Source: Actinacidiphila glaucinigra (GTDB lineage: Bacteria; Actinomycetota; Actinomycetes; Streptomycetales; Streptomycetaceae). From it: a DNA stretch of 64,000 nt. Within the stretch, counting starts at the first letter, position 1; every line of letters begins with the position of its first letter. Position numbers and translations under genes: made by a program. The notes beneath the pieces were generated by a model. That model had not been told where the DNA came from and did not search any database. It saw nothing but the letters and a program-made list of their open reading frames with translations. Below are positions 52,183 to 61,099 of this stretch, one piece after another. The stretch spans positions 62,001 to 126,000 of the forward strand of contig NZ_FZOF01000003.1 of the NCBI RefSeq assembly GCF_900188405.1, read 5' to 3'.

Positions 52183-53634
52183 TCAGATTTCGCGGTCGGG
52201 CAGACCCGCTCGGCGCAGTGCGGCGGCCACGTCGCGGCGTTTGGAGACCGACACCAGCCCCGCCGCGTCCAGGAGCGGGCCGACGAGCCCGGCGCCCTCG
52301 CGGACGATGCCGGCGGCCGCCTCCGGGCTGCGGGCGCGGACGAGGGCGGCCAGGAGGCTCAGCGCGGCGTCCCGGTGGCCGGCGTCGAGGAGGGCCTCGG
52401 CGGTCGCGGCGACCTCGGCGGCGGGCCTGGCGGCCGCCTGGTGCAGCAGGGTCCGCCGGTCGTCGCCGCGGCCGGCGGAGTCCAGGGCGGTCGCGGCGGC
52501 CGCCAGACGCCGCGGGGGCTGTGCGGCCAGCTCCCACAGCAGGGTGGCCACGTCCGCGGCCAGTCCCGACCGCTCCAGCGCGGCCGCGAGCTCGGGGACG
52601 TCCTCGGGCGGGCCCGCCACGGCCTCGCTCATCAGCACGTACGCCTCGCCGGTGCGGCCGGTGCGGCGCAGTTCCGCCATACGTGCCGCGGCCAGCCGCG
52701 CGGCCTCCCTGCGGGCGTGCGCCTCACGGACGTCGGTGCGCGGCTGCCCGGCCTCGCGGGTGCCGGGCGTCTCACGGCCCGCCGCGCCGGCGAAGCGCGC
52801 TCCGCGGGGACCTGGGGCGGCGCCGCCCTCCGGTGCCGCGACGACGGGCGGCGCGACAGGGGCTGCGGCCGCCTCGGCCTCGGGTGCGCCGGCGAAGCGG
52901 GCACCGCCGTACCGCGCTCCACCGCGGGGGCGCTGCCTGCGCCCACGGGCGGAGGGCCGGTGGGCCGTCCCGGGCTGGGCGGCGTCGTCGTCACCACGGC
53001 CGGGTGCGGCGGCCGGAGCGTCCTCGTCCGGGGGCGGGGACGCGGCCGGGGCGCGGGGTGCCGGCACGCGGGAGGCCGGGGCCGTCTGCGGGCGGAACCA
53101 GCCCTCGGGAACGACGGGGCGGGAGCGGACCGCGTCCAGGCGCGCCTGGAACTCCGCGCAGCGCGCGACGGCCCGTTCGCGGTCGTCGCGGGCCCAGGCG
53201 AGCTCGTTGCCGAGGCGCTCCGCCTCGGCGGGGGTGGCGGCCGCACGCAGCGCGGCGGCGACGTCGCGCTCGTGCAGCACCGCGTACCGGCGTTCCCTGG
53301 ATAAGGCGTCCAGTCGCGTGCTCAGCGCCGCCTCGCCGCCCGGTGCGGCGTCATGGGCGGCGACGGCGGCGGCGTGCAGTCTGCGGGCGGGCTCGGCCGC
53401 CGCCTCCTCCGGGTGGGTGCCGCGCGCGGCGGCGGCGTGCTGGAGCAGGGAGAGGACGACGTCCCACGGCGGGACGTCGGACCCGTCGAGCCAGGCCCTG
53501 ACGCCTTCGGGATCGCGTTCGGCGAAGACCGCGTACCAGCCGGGCGTGTCGCCCACCGCGCCGACGAGCCCCCGGAGGTACCGGGCGAACTCGTCGACCG
53601 AGCCGATGACCTGGCTGCGCGCCCCGCGTTCCAC
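52183..53634 (-). CDS. Hypothetical Ala/Arg-rich protein
   Basis: 483 aa, function unknown. Residues 1-175 are mostly helical and end in a likely coiled coil (ERLGNELAWARDDRERAVAR); 175-290 is a Pro/Ala/Gly-rich disordered linker containing three short ARFAGA/ARYGG repeats; 290-483 is again helical and built from repeat-like units (LAAALERSGLAADVATLLWE, ATALDSAGRGDDRRTLLHQA, AEALLDAGHRDAALSLLAAL) resembling tetratricopeptide-type repeats. No signal peptide. GTG 53634 with GGGAGGAG upstream. Proteins of this build are common in Streptomyces; I cannot name a partner. Confidence 0.75.
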   Translation of the reverse strand: MERGARSQVIGSVDEFARYLRGLVGAVGDTPGWYAVFAERDPEGVRAWLDGSDVPPWDVVLSLLQHAAAARGTHPEEAAAEPARRLHAAAVAAHDAAPGGEAALSTRLDALSRERRYAVLHERDVAAALRAAATPAEAERLGNELAWARDDRERAVARCAEFQARLDAVRSRPVVPEGWFRPQTAPASRVPAPRAPAASPPPDEDAPAAAPGRGDDDAAQPGTAHRPSARGRRQRPRGGARYGGARFAGAPEAEAAAAPVAPPVVAAPEGGAAPGPRGARFAGAAGRETPGTREAGQPRTDVREAHARREAARLAAARMAELRRTGRTGEAYVLMSEAVAGPPEDVPELAAALERSGLAADVATLLWELAAQPPRRLAAAATALDSAGRGDDRRTLLHQAAARPAAEVAATAEALLDAGHRDAALSLLAALVRARSPEAAAGIVREGAGLVGPLLDAAGLVSVSKRRDVAAALRRAGLPDREI

Positions 53635-53828
53635 GCTCGCTCCTCCCTGCCCGCCGCCCGGCGGCGGAAGCGTGTGGTCCGCACGGCATTCGACACCCGT
53701 CGTGTTACGGCGGCGCTACGGAGAGTTTTCACGCAGGGGGCGGAGGTTGCACGGGCGCCCGGACCCCGCGCGGAGGCACGGCGGTGCGCCCCCTCACCGG
53801 CGGCCCGGCACCAGGGCGTCCCCGGGCC

Positions 53829-54422
53829 TCAGGACGGGGCCGCCTCCGGGTGGTGACGGCGGTAATGGCGTGCGACACGGGCGCGGTTGCCGCAGGACGG
53901 CTTGCACCACTCCTGGCGGCCGTGGGACTTCACGAAGTACCGGACGCAGCGGGGCGCGGTGCAGGCCCGCAGCCGTTCGCGCTCGGGTCCTGCGAGGAAG
54001 CCGACGGCGGCGCGGGCGAGTTCGGCGACGACCCGGGCGGCGGGGTCGTCACCCTCCGCCGCGGGCACGAGGCGGGCCACGGGCGCCTCCTCCGCTTCCC
54101 ACACAAGCCGGGGCACGACGGGGACCCGCGCCGCGGCGGCGTTGAGGTGCGCGAGGGCCTGCTCGGCGGGCGTCAGGCGCCGAGCGTCGGCGGAGCTGGG
54201 CTGTGCCGGCGCCACGGCGCGGGCGAAGAGGGCGCGCACGGCGCGGCGGAGGGCGAGGACATCGGCGAGCGCGGCGCCGTCCGCGGTGAAGTCTCCGTAG
54301 TCGGGGACGTGTTCGCGGACCCAGGCCGTGAGCGCGGAGGGATCGACGAGGTCGTCGGCGACCCCTCCGTCGCCGTCGTGCCGGATGGTGCTCACCAGTT
54401 CCAGGGCCAGGTAGCGCTCCAC
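53829..54422 (-). CDS. CGNR zinc-finger (ABATE domain) regulator
   Basis: 197 aa. The C-terminal 45 residues are a CGNR zinc finger: two Cys in CTAPRCVRYFVKSHGR, then WCKPSCGNRARVARHYRRH. The N-terminal 140 residues are the helical ABATE ligand-sensing domain (LALELVSTIRHDG at the start). Family proteins are thought to be stress-responsive transcription regulators. GTG 54422 with GAGGAGGGG upstream is preferred to the 54515 start, which would overlap the divergent gene. It faces the metallophosphoesterase across a 91-bp AT-richer promoter region. Confidence 0.88.
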   Translation of the reverse strand: MERYLALELVSTIRHDGDGGVADDLVDPSALTAWVREHVPDYGDFTADGAALADVLALRRAVRALFARAVAPAQPSSADARRLTPAEQALAHLNAAAARVPVVPRLVWEAEEAPVARLVPAAEGDDPAARVVAELARAAVGFLAGPERERLRACTAPRCVRYFVKSHGRQEWCKPSCGNRARVARHYRRHHPEAAPS

Positions 54423-54513
54423 AGCGCCCCTCCTCTTGATCGTCCGCCGGCCGCACCCTACCGTTCTAATGGCAGAAGAGTAATCAAGCATTAAGCCTGG
54501 AGGGGAGCGGCCC

Positions 54514-55260
54514 ATGCTGCTGGCTCACATCAGCGATCTGCATCTGGACGGCACCGAACGCTCGACGGAGCGCGCCACCCGCGTCATGTCCTATCTGCGC
54601 GGGCTCCCGCGGCCGCCGGACGCGCTGCTGGTCACCGGCGACATCGCCGACCACGGCGCCCCGGCCGAGTACGAGGAGGCCGTCCGGATCCTCGACGCGC
54701 CCTTCCCGGTCCTTCCCTGTCCGGGCAACCACGACCGGCGGGCCGCCTACCGCAAGGCGCTGCTGGGCGAGGCCGAGGAGACGGGACCGGTGAACCGGGC
54801 GCACCTCGTGGCCGGGACCGCGGTCCTGATGTGCGACTCGACGATCCCGGGCGAGGACGACGGCCTCCTCGACGAGGAGACCCTGGGGTGGGTGTCCGCG
54901 ACCCTGGGCGGGCTGGCCCCCGGCACCCCGGCGCTGCTGGCCTTCCACCATCCGCCCGTCGCCCTGCACCATCCGCTGCCCGACGGCTACCGGCTCGGCC
55001 GGCCCGCGGCCCTGGAGGAACTGCTGTCCGCGCACCCGGAGGTGGTCGCCGTCCTGACCGGGCACGCGCACACGCCCGCCGCCACCACCTTCGGCGGGCG
55101 GCCGCTGATCGCCGCGCCCGGGGTGACGTGGACGCTGCGCATGCCGTGGGAGGGCGAGCAGGACGGCTCGGTGGCCGACCGCTCGGCGCCGCCCGGCGTC
55201 GCCTTCCATGTGCTGGACGACGAGCGGCGCCTGACGACCCACTACCGCGTGGTGCTCTGA
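54514..55260 (+). CDS. Metallophosphoesterase (CpdA-like)
   Basis: 248-aa binuclear phosphodiesterase. All five family motifs are present: ISDLHLDG, TGDIADHG, CPGNHDRR, FHHPPV and TGHAHTPA. The closest functional model is cAMP phosphodiesterase CpdA/IcC, but cyclic-nucleotide specificity cannot be read from sequence. ATG 54514 with GGAGGGGAG upstream. The last 19 bp overlap the end of the convergent gamma-glutamyltransferase gene. Confidence 0.92.
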   Translation: MLLAHISDLHLDGTERSTERATRVMSYLRGLPRPPDALLVTGDIADHGAPAEYEEAVRILDAPFPVLPCPGNHDRRAAYRKALLGEAEETGPVNRAHLVAGTAVLMCDSTIPGEDDGLLDEETLGWVSATLGGLAPGTPALLAFHHPPVALHHPLPDGYRLGRPAALEELLSAHPEVVAVLTGHAHTPAATTFGGRPLIAAPGVTWTLRMPWEGEQDGSVADRSAPPGVAFHVLDDERRLTTHYRVVL

Positions 55261-57056
55261 ACCACCATCGCCGAGCCGCCGCCGCGGCGCACCGTCTCGG
55301 CGGCGGCGAGCCAGCGGCCGTCCGGCAGCCGCTGCACGCCGGTCGTGGCGCCGATCTCACCCGCGTCGGCGAAGCTGTGCCCGATGTCCTTCAGCTCCGC
55401 CGCCACGTCGCTCGCGAGGAAGGCGGGCTCGACCTGGGTGGCCGCGGCATTGCGCTGGCTGGCACGCGGCGCGGCGATCGCGTCCACCAGCGGCATGCCG
55501 CGGTCGACGTGCTCGGTGAGCACCTGCAGCACGGTGGTGATGATCGTGGCGCCGCCGGGCGAGCCCAGCGCGAAGTCGACACGGCCGTCCTTGAGCACGA
55601 TCGTCGGCGACATCGAGGAGCGGGGCCGCTTCCCGGGGCCCGGCAGGTTCGGGTCGTGGACGGCGGGACTGGCCGGGACGAACGAGAAGTCGGTCAGCTC
55701 GTTGTTCAGCAGGAAACCGCGCCCGGGGACGGTGATCGCGCTGCCGCCGGTCTGCTCGATCGTCAACGTGTACGCGACGACGTTGCCCCACTTGTCGGCG
55801 ACCGTGAGGTGCGTGGTGCTCTCGCCCTCGTACGTCGTCGGGGCGGCCTTGCCGCCACTGGCGCAGCGCGCCGGGTGGTACGGGTCCCCCGGGGCGACCG
55901 GGCTGGTCAGCACCGCGTCGTCCTTGATCAGGCAGGCCCGGGAGTCGGCGAACTTCCGGGACAGCAGCCCCGAGGTCGGGACCTTCTCGAAGGCCGGGTC
56001 GCCGACCCAGCGACCGCGGTCGGCGAACGAGATCCGGCTCGCCTCGAGGAAGCGGTGCAGGTACTGCGCCTCGGACAGCCGCGAGAGCCTGCCGGTGCGC
56101 TCCAGGATGTTCAGCGCCTCGCCCACCGTGGTGCCGCCGGAGGAGGAGGGGGCCATGCCGTAGACGTCCAGACCGCGGTACGAGACGCGGGTGGGGCTCT
56201 GCGGCTTGGCCTTGTAGGCCTTGAGGTCCGCCGTCGTGAGGTCGCCCGGGCGGACGACGCGGGTCGCCGCCGGGTCCACCGGCGGCTTGCGCACGGTGTT
56301 CACGATGTCGGCGCCTATGCCGCCGCTGTAGACGGCGGAGACGCCCTTGCGGCCCAGCTCCGCGTAGGTGCGGGCGAGATCGGGGTTCTTGAGGGTGGAG
56401 CCGACGGCGGGCGGTTGCCCGCCGGGCAGGAAGAGCGCCGCGGTGGCCGGGAAGTCCTTGAAGCGCGCCTGATTGGCCTCCGTCTGGCTGCGGAAGGTCG
56501 CGTCCACGGCGAAGCCGTCGTGCGCGAGGCGCTCGGCCGGCCCCAGCACGTCCCGCAGGCTGCGGCTGCCCCAGGACCGCAGGGCGGTGTCCCAGGTCGC
56601 GGGCGTGCCGGGAACGCCGACGCTCAGACCGCTGGTGACGGCGTCGTTGAAGGGAAGGGGTTGCCCGTTCTCGACGAAGAGCTTGTCGGTGGCGCTCCTG
56701 GGGGCCGTCTCACGGCCGTCGATGGTGTGGACCTTGCGGTGCTTGGCGTCGTAGTAGACGAAGTAACCGCCGCCGCCGACTCCCGCGGAGTACGGCTCGG
56801 TGACACCCAGGGCGGCCGCGGTGGCGACCGCGGCGTCCACGGCGTTCCCCCCGCGCCGCAGCACCTCGATGCCCGCGGCGGAAGCGTCGGCGTCGACACT
56901 GGAGACCGCGCCCCCGTAGCCGACGGCGAGCGGGACCTTGGCGGGCGTGGCGTCCCGTGCGCGGGCGTCCACCCCTGGCGGGGCCGCGGCCACCGACAAC
57001 GCGGCGGTGGCGGTTACGGCGAGCAGCGACAGACTCCGTACAGCGTGACGACGCAT
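55242..57056 (-). CDS. ggt: Secreted gamma-glutamyltransferase
   Basis: 604-aa exported glutathione hydrolase/gamma-glutamyl transferase. Signal peptide at 1-30 (MRRHAVRSLSLLAVTATAA, Ala-rich cleavage zone), then the large subunit with GGNAVDAAVATAAALGVTEP and SAGVGGGGYFVYYD, and the nucleophile Thr that starts the small subunit in EGESTTHLTVADKWGN; substrate loop PRSSMSPTIVLKDG and GSPGGATIITTV. It is the canonical type, unlike the shorter unsecreted member at 36-38 kb. ATG 57056 has GGAGG 7 nt upstream. The 3' end overlaps the metallophosphoesterase gene by 19 bp. Confidence 0.95.
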   Translation of the reverse strand: MRRHAVRSLSLLAVTATAALSVAAAPPGVDARARDATPAKVPLAVGYGGAVSSVDADASAAGIEVLRRGGNAVDAAVATAAALGVTEPYSAGVGGGGYFVYYDAKHRKVHTIDGRETAPRSATDKLFVENGQPLPFNDAVTSGLSVGVPGTPATWDTALRSWGSRSLRDVLGPAERLAHDGFAVDATFRSQTEANQARFKDFPATAALFLPGGQPPAVGSTLKNPDLARTYAELGRKGVSAVYSGGIGADIVNTVRKPPVDPAATRVVRPGDLTTADLKAYKAKPQSPTRVSYRGLDVYGMAPSSSGGTTVGEALNILERTGRLSRLSEAQYLHRFLEASRISFADRGRWVGDPAFEKVPTSGLLSRKFADSRACLIKDDAVLTSPVAPGDPYHPARCASGGKAAPTTYEGESTTHLTVADKWGNVVAYTLTIEQTGGSAITVPGRGFLLNNELTDFSFVPASPAVHDPNLPGPGKRPRSSMSPTIVLKDGRVDFALGSPGGATIITTVLQVLTEHVDRGMPLVDAIAAPRASQRNAAATQVEPAFLASDVAAELKDIGHSFADAGEIGATTGVQRLPDGRWLAAAETVRRGGGSAMVVQSTTR

Positions 57057-57144
57057 ACGTGGACCTCCACTGGGGCGACCGTCCGGGCAGCCTAACCCCA
57101 CCCTGCCTTTCTCGTCAGGAACGCCTCAACTACCATCCCGGCCC

Positions 57145-57900
57145 ATGAGCGACGACGTGCGCAACATCCTCCTGGGACTGGCCGCGAGCGGTATCAGCGC
57201 CGCGCTGGGCTGGTTCGTCCGCACGTACCTGTGGCGGCGCAAGCTGCACCGCAAACAGCGTTTCTTCGGGCTGCCCTCCGGCTCGGAGTGCCTGATGGTG
57301 ATCAACCGCGATCCGGGCTCGACGCGGGGATGGAGCGTGGCGCGCCATGACGTCTTCGCGCTGATCGAACTGTCCGCGCTGATCAAGGAGTGCGCTGCGC
57401 ACGCCGAGATCCTGCCCCACGACACCGCGTGGCAGGGCTTCGGCGCGCGCACGGAGTTCTGCATCGGCGGTCCCATATCCAACCATCGCATGGCGGCGCA
57501 CCTGCGCTCCATGCTGCCCGGTTTCCAGGTCAACGACTTCACCGGGCCCGTCGAGGACCAGGGCGCGCTGACCGTGGGCGGCGAGACCTACCGCATGGAG
57601 AAGGGCAAGGTGGAGTATGTCTTCCTGGCCCGGCTGGCCGCCGACGAGAACACCGGGAACAACCGCCCGGTCTTCCTCGCCTCCGGCCAGCGCGGGGTGA
57701 CCAACCAGGCCGCCGTGCGCTACCTCGCCCGCCACTACCTGCGGCTGTCCCGCAAGTACGGAGTGGACGGCACCTTCTGCCTGCTGCTGAAGGTCGTCAA
57801 CTCCGACGCCTACGGACCCGATGTGGTGGAGGTCGTCGCCGACGTCACCCGTGAGGCCAGGACCCCCGCCAGTCGCCCGGTGGCCGTCGCCGCGGAGTGA
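57145..57900 (+). CDS. Membrane-anchored protein of unknown function
   Basis: 251 aa, not recognised. One N-terminal membrane helix (about 6-26, ILLGLAASGISAALGWFV) is followed by a basic stop (RRKLHRKQR), which places the rest in the cytoplasm. The soluble part looks alpha/beta with nucleotide- or sugar-phosphate-binding-like turns: SECLMVINRDPGS, ARTEFCIGGPISNHRMAAHL, and later RPVFLASGQRGVTNQAAVRY, all conserved-looking glycine loops ahead of helices. The pattern could suit a ligand sensor. ATG 57145 begins just after a short divergent gap with ggt. Convergent terminator follows. Confidence 0.75.
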   Translation: MSDDVRNILLGLAASGISAALGWFVRTYLWRRKLHRKQRFFGLPSGSECLMVINRDPGSTRGWSVARHDVFALIELSALIKECAAHAEILPHDTAWQGFGARTEFCIGGPISNHRMAAHLRSMLPGFQVNDFTGPVEDQGALTVGGETYRMEKGKVEYVFLARLAADENTGNNRPVFLASGQRGVTNQAAVRYLARHYLRLSRKYGVDGTFCLLLKVVNSDAYGPDVVEVVADVTREARTPASRPVAVAAE

Positions 57901-57921
57901 CGGGCCCGGCGCCGGACGGGC

Positions 57922-57949
57922 GGCCGCGGGGGCACGGGCCCCCGCGGCC
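57922..57949. terminator. Bidirectional terminator
   Basis: Perfect 12-bp stem GGCCGCGGGGGC / GCCCCCGCGGCC with an ACGG loop between the convergent membrane-protein and SGNH hydrolase genes. Confidence 0.75.
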
Positions 57950-57952
57950 CCG

Positions 57953-58867
57953 TCATATGCGGCCGCGGACGCAGAGCCGGTCCAGGACGGCGGCGGCCAT
58001 GGCCTTCTCACCCAGCGCGTTGGGGTGGGCGGGCGCGGCCGGAGCGGCGGGTGTGAGCGGCTCGATCCAGCGGACGCCCGGGGCCGTGCACATGTCGTGG
58101 CCGACGGTCGGGGTGTAGGTGTCGACATAGGTCGCGTGGGCGGCCTTGGCACGCCGGGCCAGCATGGCGTTGAGCCGCTTCTCGGTGTCCCGGAGGTAGG
58201 CGAAGTCCCCGTCGGCGAAGGGCACGGCCGGGCGGCAGCCGACGCCGCTGTCGGGGAGCAGCGCCGGGTAGCCGACGACCACGACACGGGCCCGCGGCGC
58301 GCGGTGGTGGATGGCGTCGAGCACGGCGTCGATCTTCGGCGCCGTCGCCTCCACGGCGGCCCGCAACTGGTCGGTGCCGCCGGCCGAGTAGTACTTCTGG
58401 CAGGGATTGCCGGTCGGGTCGGAGACCGCGGCGCCCGCGCAGGTGCGGATGATGCTGCCGAAGCCGACGTCGTTGCCGCCGATCTGCAGGGTGACCAGGG
58501 AGGTACGCCGGCTCAGGGCGTCCAGTTGCGGTGGGTTGCTGCCCTGCGCCTTCCACATCTCGGCGGTGGTGGCCCCGCCGCAGCTCACGTCGGTGAGCGT
58601 CGTGCCTCTCAGGCGCTGCGCGACCAGCGAGGGGTAGTTGCGGTTCGACCGGGCGCAGTTGGCGTCCACCTGGTCGGGGATGAGCGGTCCCGAGGTGTAC
58701 GAGTCCCCGAGCGCGACGTACGCGTCCCGGTGGCCGTTGCCGTGGCCGTGTCCCGGACGGTGGCCGTCGCGCGTGTGCGCGGTGGCCGGAACCGTGCTCA
58801 CCGCGGTGAGCACGAGCGCGGCCGACGCCACGGCCGCTCCCAGGATCGATGCACGTCCGACACCCAT
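57953..58867 (-). CDS. Secreted SGNH/GDSL hydrolase (lipase/esterase)
   Basis: 304-aa exported esterase. Signal peptide at 1-31 ending ATA, then a His/Gly-rich linker (HRPGHGHGNGHRD) and the SGNH domain: block I YVALGDSYTSG with the nucleophile Ser, block II Gly in CGGATTAEMW, block III TLQIGGNDVGFG, block V HPNALGEKAM with the His. It matches the Streptomyces coelicolor and S. rimosus extracellular lipase type, with six Cys for three disulfides. ATG 58867 with GGGGGAGGG upstream. Confidence 0.94.
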   Translation of the reverse strand: MGVGRASILGAAVASAALVLTAVSTVPATAHTRDGHRPGHGHGNGHRDAYVALGDSYTSGPLIPDQVDANCARSNRNYPSLVAQRLRGTTLTDVSCGGATTAEMWKAQGSNPPQLDALSRRTSLVTLQIGGNDVGFGSIIRTCAGAAVSDPTGNPCQKYYSAGGTDQLRAAVEATAPKIDAVLDAIHHRAPRARVVVVGYPALLPDSGVGCRPAVPFADGDFAYLRDTEKRLNAMLARRAKAAHATYVDTYTPTVGHDMCTAPGVRWIEPLTPAAPAAPAHPNALGEKAMAAAVLDRLCVRGRI

Positions 58868-59321
58868 CGGGCCCTCCCCCTGTCGACGCTGACGGGTTCA
58901 GACTCGGCGCCCCGCGCGTCCCGAGTCAATGGATGTGTCGCAAGTTCGCTCGACGGACTGACGTTCCCTCAGGCCCGGCAACCGCTGCCGGCGCACCGCA
59001 TCCGGACGTATCGGCAGTGTGACGCCCTCGGTCACCGGGGCGGGGAGCGAACACCCGAAGGCCCCCTTCGGAGTGGACCTGATGCCGTACTCCACCGCCT
59101 ACGAGATCCCGGCCGGCCGCGGCCGGGCGGCGGCCGCGGACACCGTCGGCCCCCTCCGCGTCGAGCATCTCCGGCCTGGCCTTCTCCTCCCCGGCGGCGC
59201 AGCCCTCGCGGCTCTCCGTACCGCTTCGCCGACCGTCACTCCCGTAGCGTGCGTACCTCGGTACGCAGCCGTGGCCTGCGTACCTAAGGTCGTGCCACGA
59301 GCGGGAGAGAGGACGGCGCGG
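58868..59321. other. 454-bp divergent gap between SGNH hydrolase and GntR genes
   Basis: No convincing gene. An in-frame extension of the GntR frame exists but carries no ribosome site and reads through compositionally odd sequence. The right part (59245-59300) holds the GntR promoter and operator-like repeats; the left part should contain the SGNH hydrolase promoter. Confidence 0.4.
59251..59295. promoter_or_regulatory. GntR operator: GCGTACC-TC-GGTACGC plus a second GCGTACC site
   Basis: A perfect 7-bp inverted repeat (59251-59266) overlaps the region just after TAGCGT (59245-59250, possible -10). A second site, GCGTACCTAAGGTCGTGC (59278-59295), shares the left arm with an imperfect right arm, 27 bp along. 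The location right before the GntR gene suggests autoregulation. Confidence 0.65.
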
Positions 59322-60068
59322 ATGGCCGAGCCGGGGCCGGTGTACCAGTGGATCGCCGACGACCTCATGCGGCGGATCGACGAGGGACTCCTCAAGCCCG
59401 AGTCCCCCATCCCCTCCCGTTCCCGGCTCAAGGAGGCCTACCGGGCGAGCGACCAGACCGTCGACCGGGCCGTGCGCGTGCTGAAGGCGGCGGGATACGT
59501 CGAAGGGCAGTTCGGGCGAGGGGTGTTCGTGGTGGACCGTTCCGCCCGCGCGACGCTCGACCGCGGCACGGGCTCCGTGGACTCGCCCTTCGCCACACGG
59601 GTCGTCGGAGACACCGCGGAGGTGGACTGGGAGGCCTCGACCGTCACCATGACCGCCCCGCCGGCCATCGCCGAGCGGCTGGGCATCGCCACCGGCGACC
59701 CGGTGGTGATGACCCGTTACGAGTACCTGGCAAACCGCCGGCCCGTGCAGCTCGCCACCAGTTGGGAGCCGCTGGCCATCACCGACGGCACGGACGTCGC
59801 GCACCCCGAGCGCGGCCCCTACGCCCGTCGCGGGGTGCGGGGGCGGCTGGCCGCGATCGGGGTCCGCGTCGTACGGGCCCGCGAGATCCTGGAGTCGCGG
59901 CCGGCCACCGGCTGGGAGGCACAGGCGCTCGGCTGCGCGCACGGACAGTGCGTGACGGCGGTCCAGCGGACGCACTTCGACGCCGACGACCGCGCCGTCG
60001 AGACCTCGGACACGGTGATCCGCGCCGACCGCTGGCGCGTGGCGTACAGCATCGACTTCTCGTCCTGA
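59322..60068 (+). CDS. GntR/HutC family regulator with UTRA domain
   Basis: 248 aa. N-terminal winged helix (about 5-75: VYQWIADDLMRRIDEGLL, RLKEAYRASDQTVDRAVRVL, GYVEGQFGRGVFV), then a UTRA ligand domain (about 95-245: RLGIATGDPVVMTRYEYLAN, TAVQRTHFDADDRAVETSDT). UTRA domains bind small metabolites. ATG 59322 with GAGAGAGGA about 9 nt upstream. A palindrome and a half-palindrome lie 30-70 bp upstream. Gene targets besides itself are not evident; the divergent secreted SGNH hydrolase is a candidate. Confidence 0.92.
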   Translation: MAEPGPVYQWIADDLMRRIDEGLLKPESPIPSRSRLKEAYRASDQTVDRAVRVLKAAGYVEGQFGRGVFVVDRSARATLDRGTGSVDSPFATRVVGDTAEVDWEASTVTMTAPPAIAERLGIATGDPVVMTRYEYLANRRPVQLATSWEPLAITDGTDVAHPERGPYARRGVRGRLAAIGVRVVRAREILESRPATGWEAQALGCAHGQCVTAVQRTHFDADDRAVETSDTVIRADRWRVAYSIDFSS

Positions 60069-60122
60069 CGGGGTCCGGTGAGGCCGCGCCCCGCCGCCGG
60101 CGGCGGTGTCTGCGTACTGTGG

Positions 60123-60407
60123 CTATCGGCCTCCGGCGGCAGCGCCCGCGTGGCCCTCGCCGAGCACCCGGCCGACCAGCGCGTCGCGGTCGGCCTTGGG
60201 GATGGCGGTCCAGCGGGTACCGCGGATCGCGCCCTCGAGGGCGAGCAGGGTGTGGGTGCGGGCGTCCTCGGGAAGCCCCTCGCGGATCATCGCGAAGGCC
60301 CCTCCGGATCCGAGTCGGCGCAGCTCGTCGGCGTCCGGCACGCCGGCGCTGCGGAGGCGCTCGGCCAGGACCGCGCCGATGTTGGGCATCTGCTGCAGGG
60401 AGTCCAT
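60123..60407 (-). CDS. TfoX C-terminal-domain-like small protein
   Basis: 94-aa helical protein with a helix-hairpin-helix-like start: MPNIGAVLAERLRSAGVPDA, then ELRRLGSGGAFAMIREGLP and a tail resembling the C-terminal domain of TfoX/Sxy (LLALEGAIRGTRWTAIP). In proteobacteria TfoX controls competence; stand-alone C-terminal domains in actinomycetes have no known role. ATG 60407 is chosen; longer frames overlap the RsbW-like gene. 29 bp after that gene, so probably co-transcribed with it. Confidence 0.75.
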   Translation of the reverse strand: MDSLQQMPNIGAVLAERLRSAGVPDADELRRLGSGGAFAMIREGLPEDARTHTLLALEGAIRGTRWTAIPKADRDALVGRVLGEGHAGAAAGGR

Positions 60408-60436
60408 GACCCCATCATGCACCTCCCGACGCCCCG

Positions 60437-60958
60437 TCAGACGGCGATCTCGGCCCAGACACGCTTGCCGCCCGGGAGGAGTTCTGTCCCCCAGCGGTAC
60501 GTGAGGGCTGAAACCACCTGGAGACCGCGGGTGCTCCCGGTCGTGTCGGGGACCCGCCCGGTCAGCACCAGGCAGGGCGGAGTGCGGGAGCCGTCGCGGA
60601 CCGACATGTGCACCAGCGTCAGCCGCCGCGACAGCATCACGCCCCCACGCCGGCCGCCGGCGTGCCGTACGGCGTTGGAGACGAGCTCGGCGAGCACGAT
60701 GCCCGCGGTGTCCAGCAGGTACCCGAGACCCCACACGTCCAGGGTCGCCGCCAGGATGCGGCGCGCCTGCGCGGGCGCCAGGTCGTCGGCGGGCAGGAAG
60801 ACCTCACCCAGCAGCACCGTGGCGGGCGGGGCCGGAACGGGTTCGGCCGCCGGATCGTGGGTATGGAGGGTATCCGGGGGCGACTCGCCGCCCGCATCCC
60901 GGCCGGCGCCGGGGGCGACGCGCCGGAACGGGGGCCGCGCGGCCAGGTTGTCCCCCAT
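60437..60958 (-). CDS. RsbW-like ATP-binding anti-sigma kinase domain protein
   Basis: 173 aa. After a Pro/Ala-rich N-terminal 45 residues comes a GHKL ATPase domain: N box VLAELVSNAVRHAGG, then GSTRGLQVVSALTYRWG as G box with the C-terminal KRVWAEI strand. Streptomyces have dozens of these next to XRE regulators (the BldB/AbaA-like arrangement); they likely phosphorylate or bind anti-anti-sigma or regulator partners. ATG 60958 with GAGGTGG upstream. Divergent from the XRE gene with 141 bp between. Confidence 0.88.
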   Translation of the reverse strand: MGDNLAARPPFRRVAPGAGRDAGGESPPDTLHTHDPAAEPVPAPPATVLLGEVFLPADDLAPAQARRILAATLDVWGLGYLLDTAGIVLAELVSNAVRHAGGRRGGVMLSRRLTLVHMSVRDGSRTPPCLVLTGRVPDTTGSTRGLQVVSALTYRWGTELLPGGKRVWAEIAV

Positions 60959-61099
60959 GTGACCACCTCACAGGTGTCGTAGGTGGCGCCGAGCATTCCC
61001 GTGAAGCCCACGTGCACGCGATACCCCCGCGCTATTCTCACCACGACATACCCGCTGGTAACGCCGGTGGAACGCCGACGGGGTGGACGGGAGTCGTGG

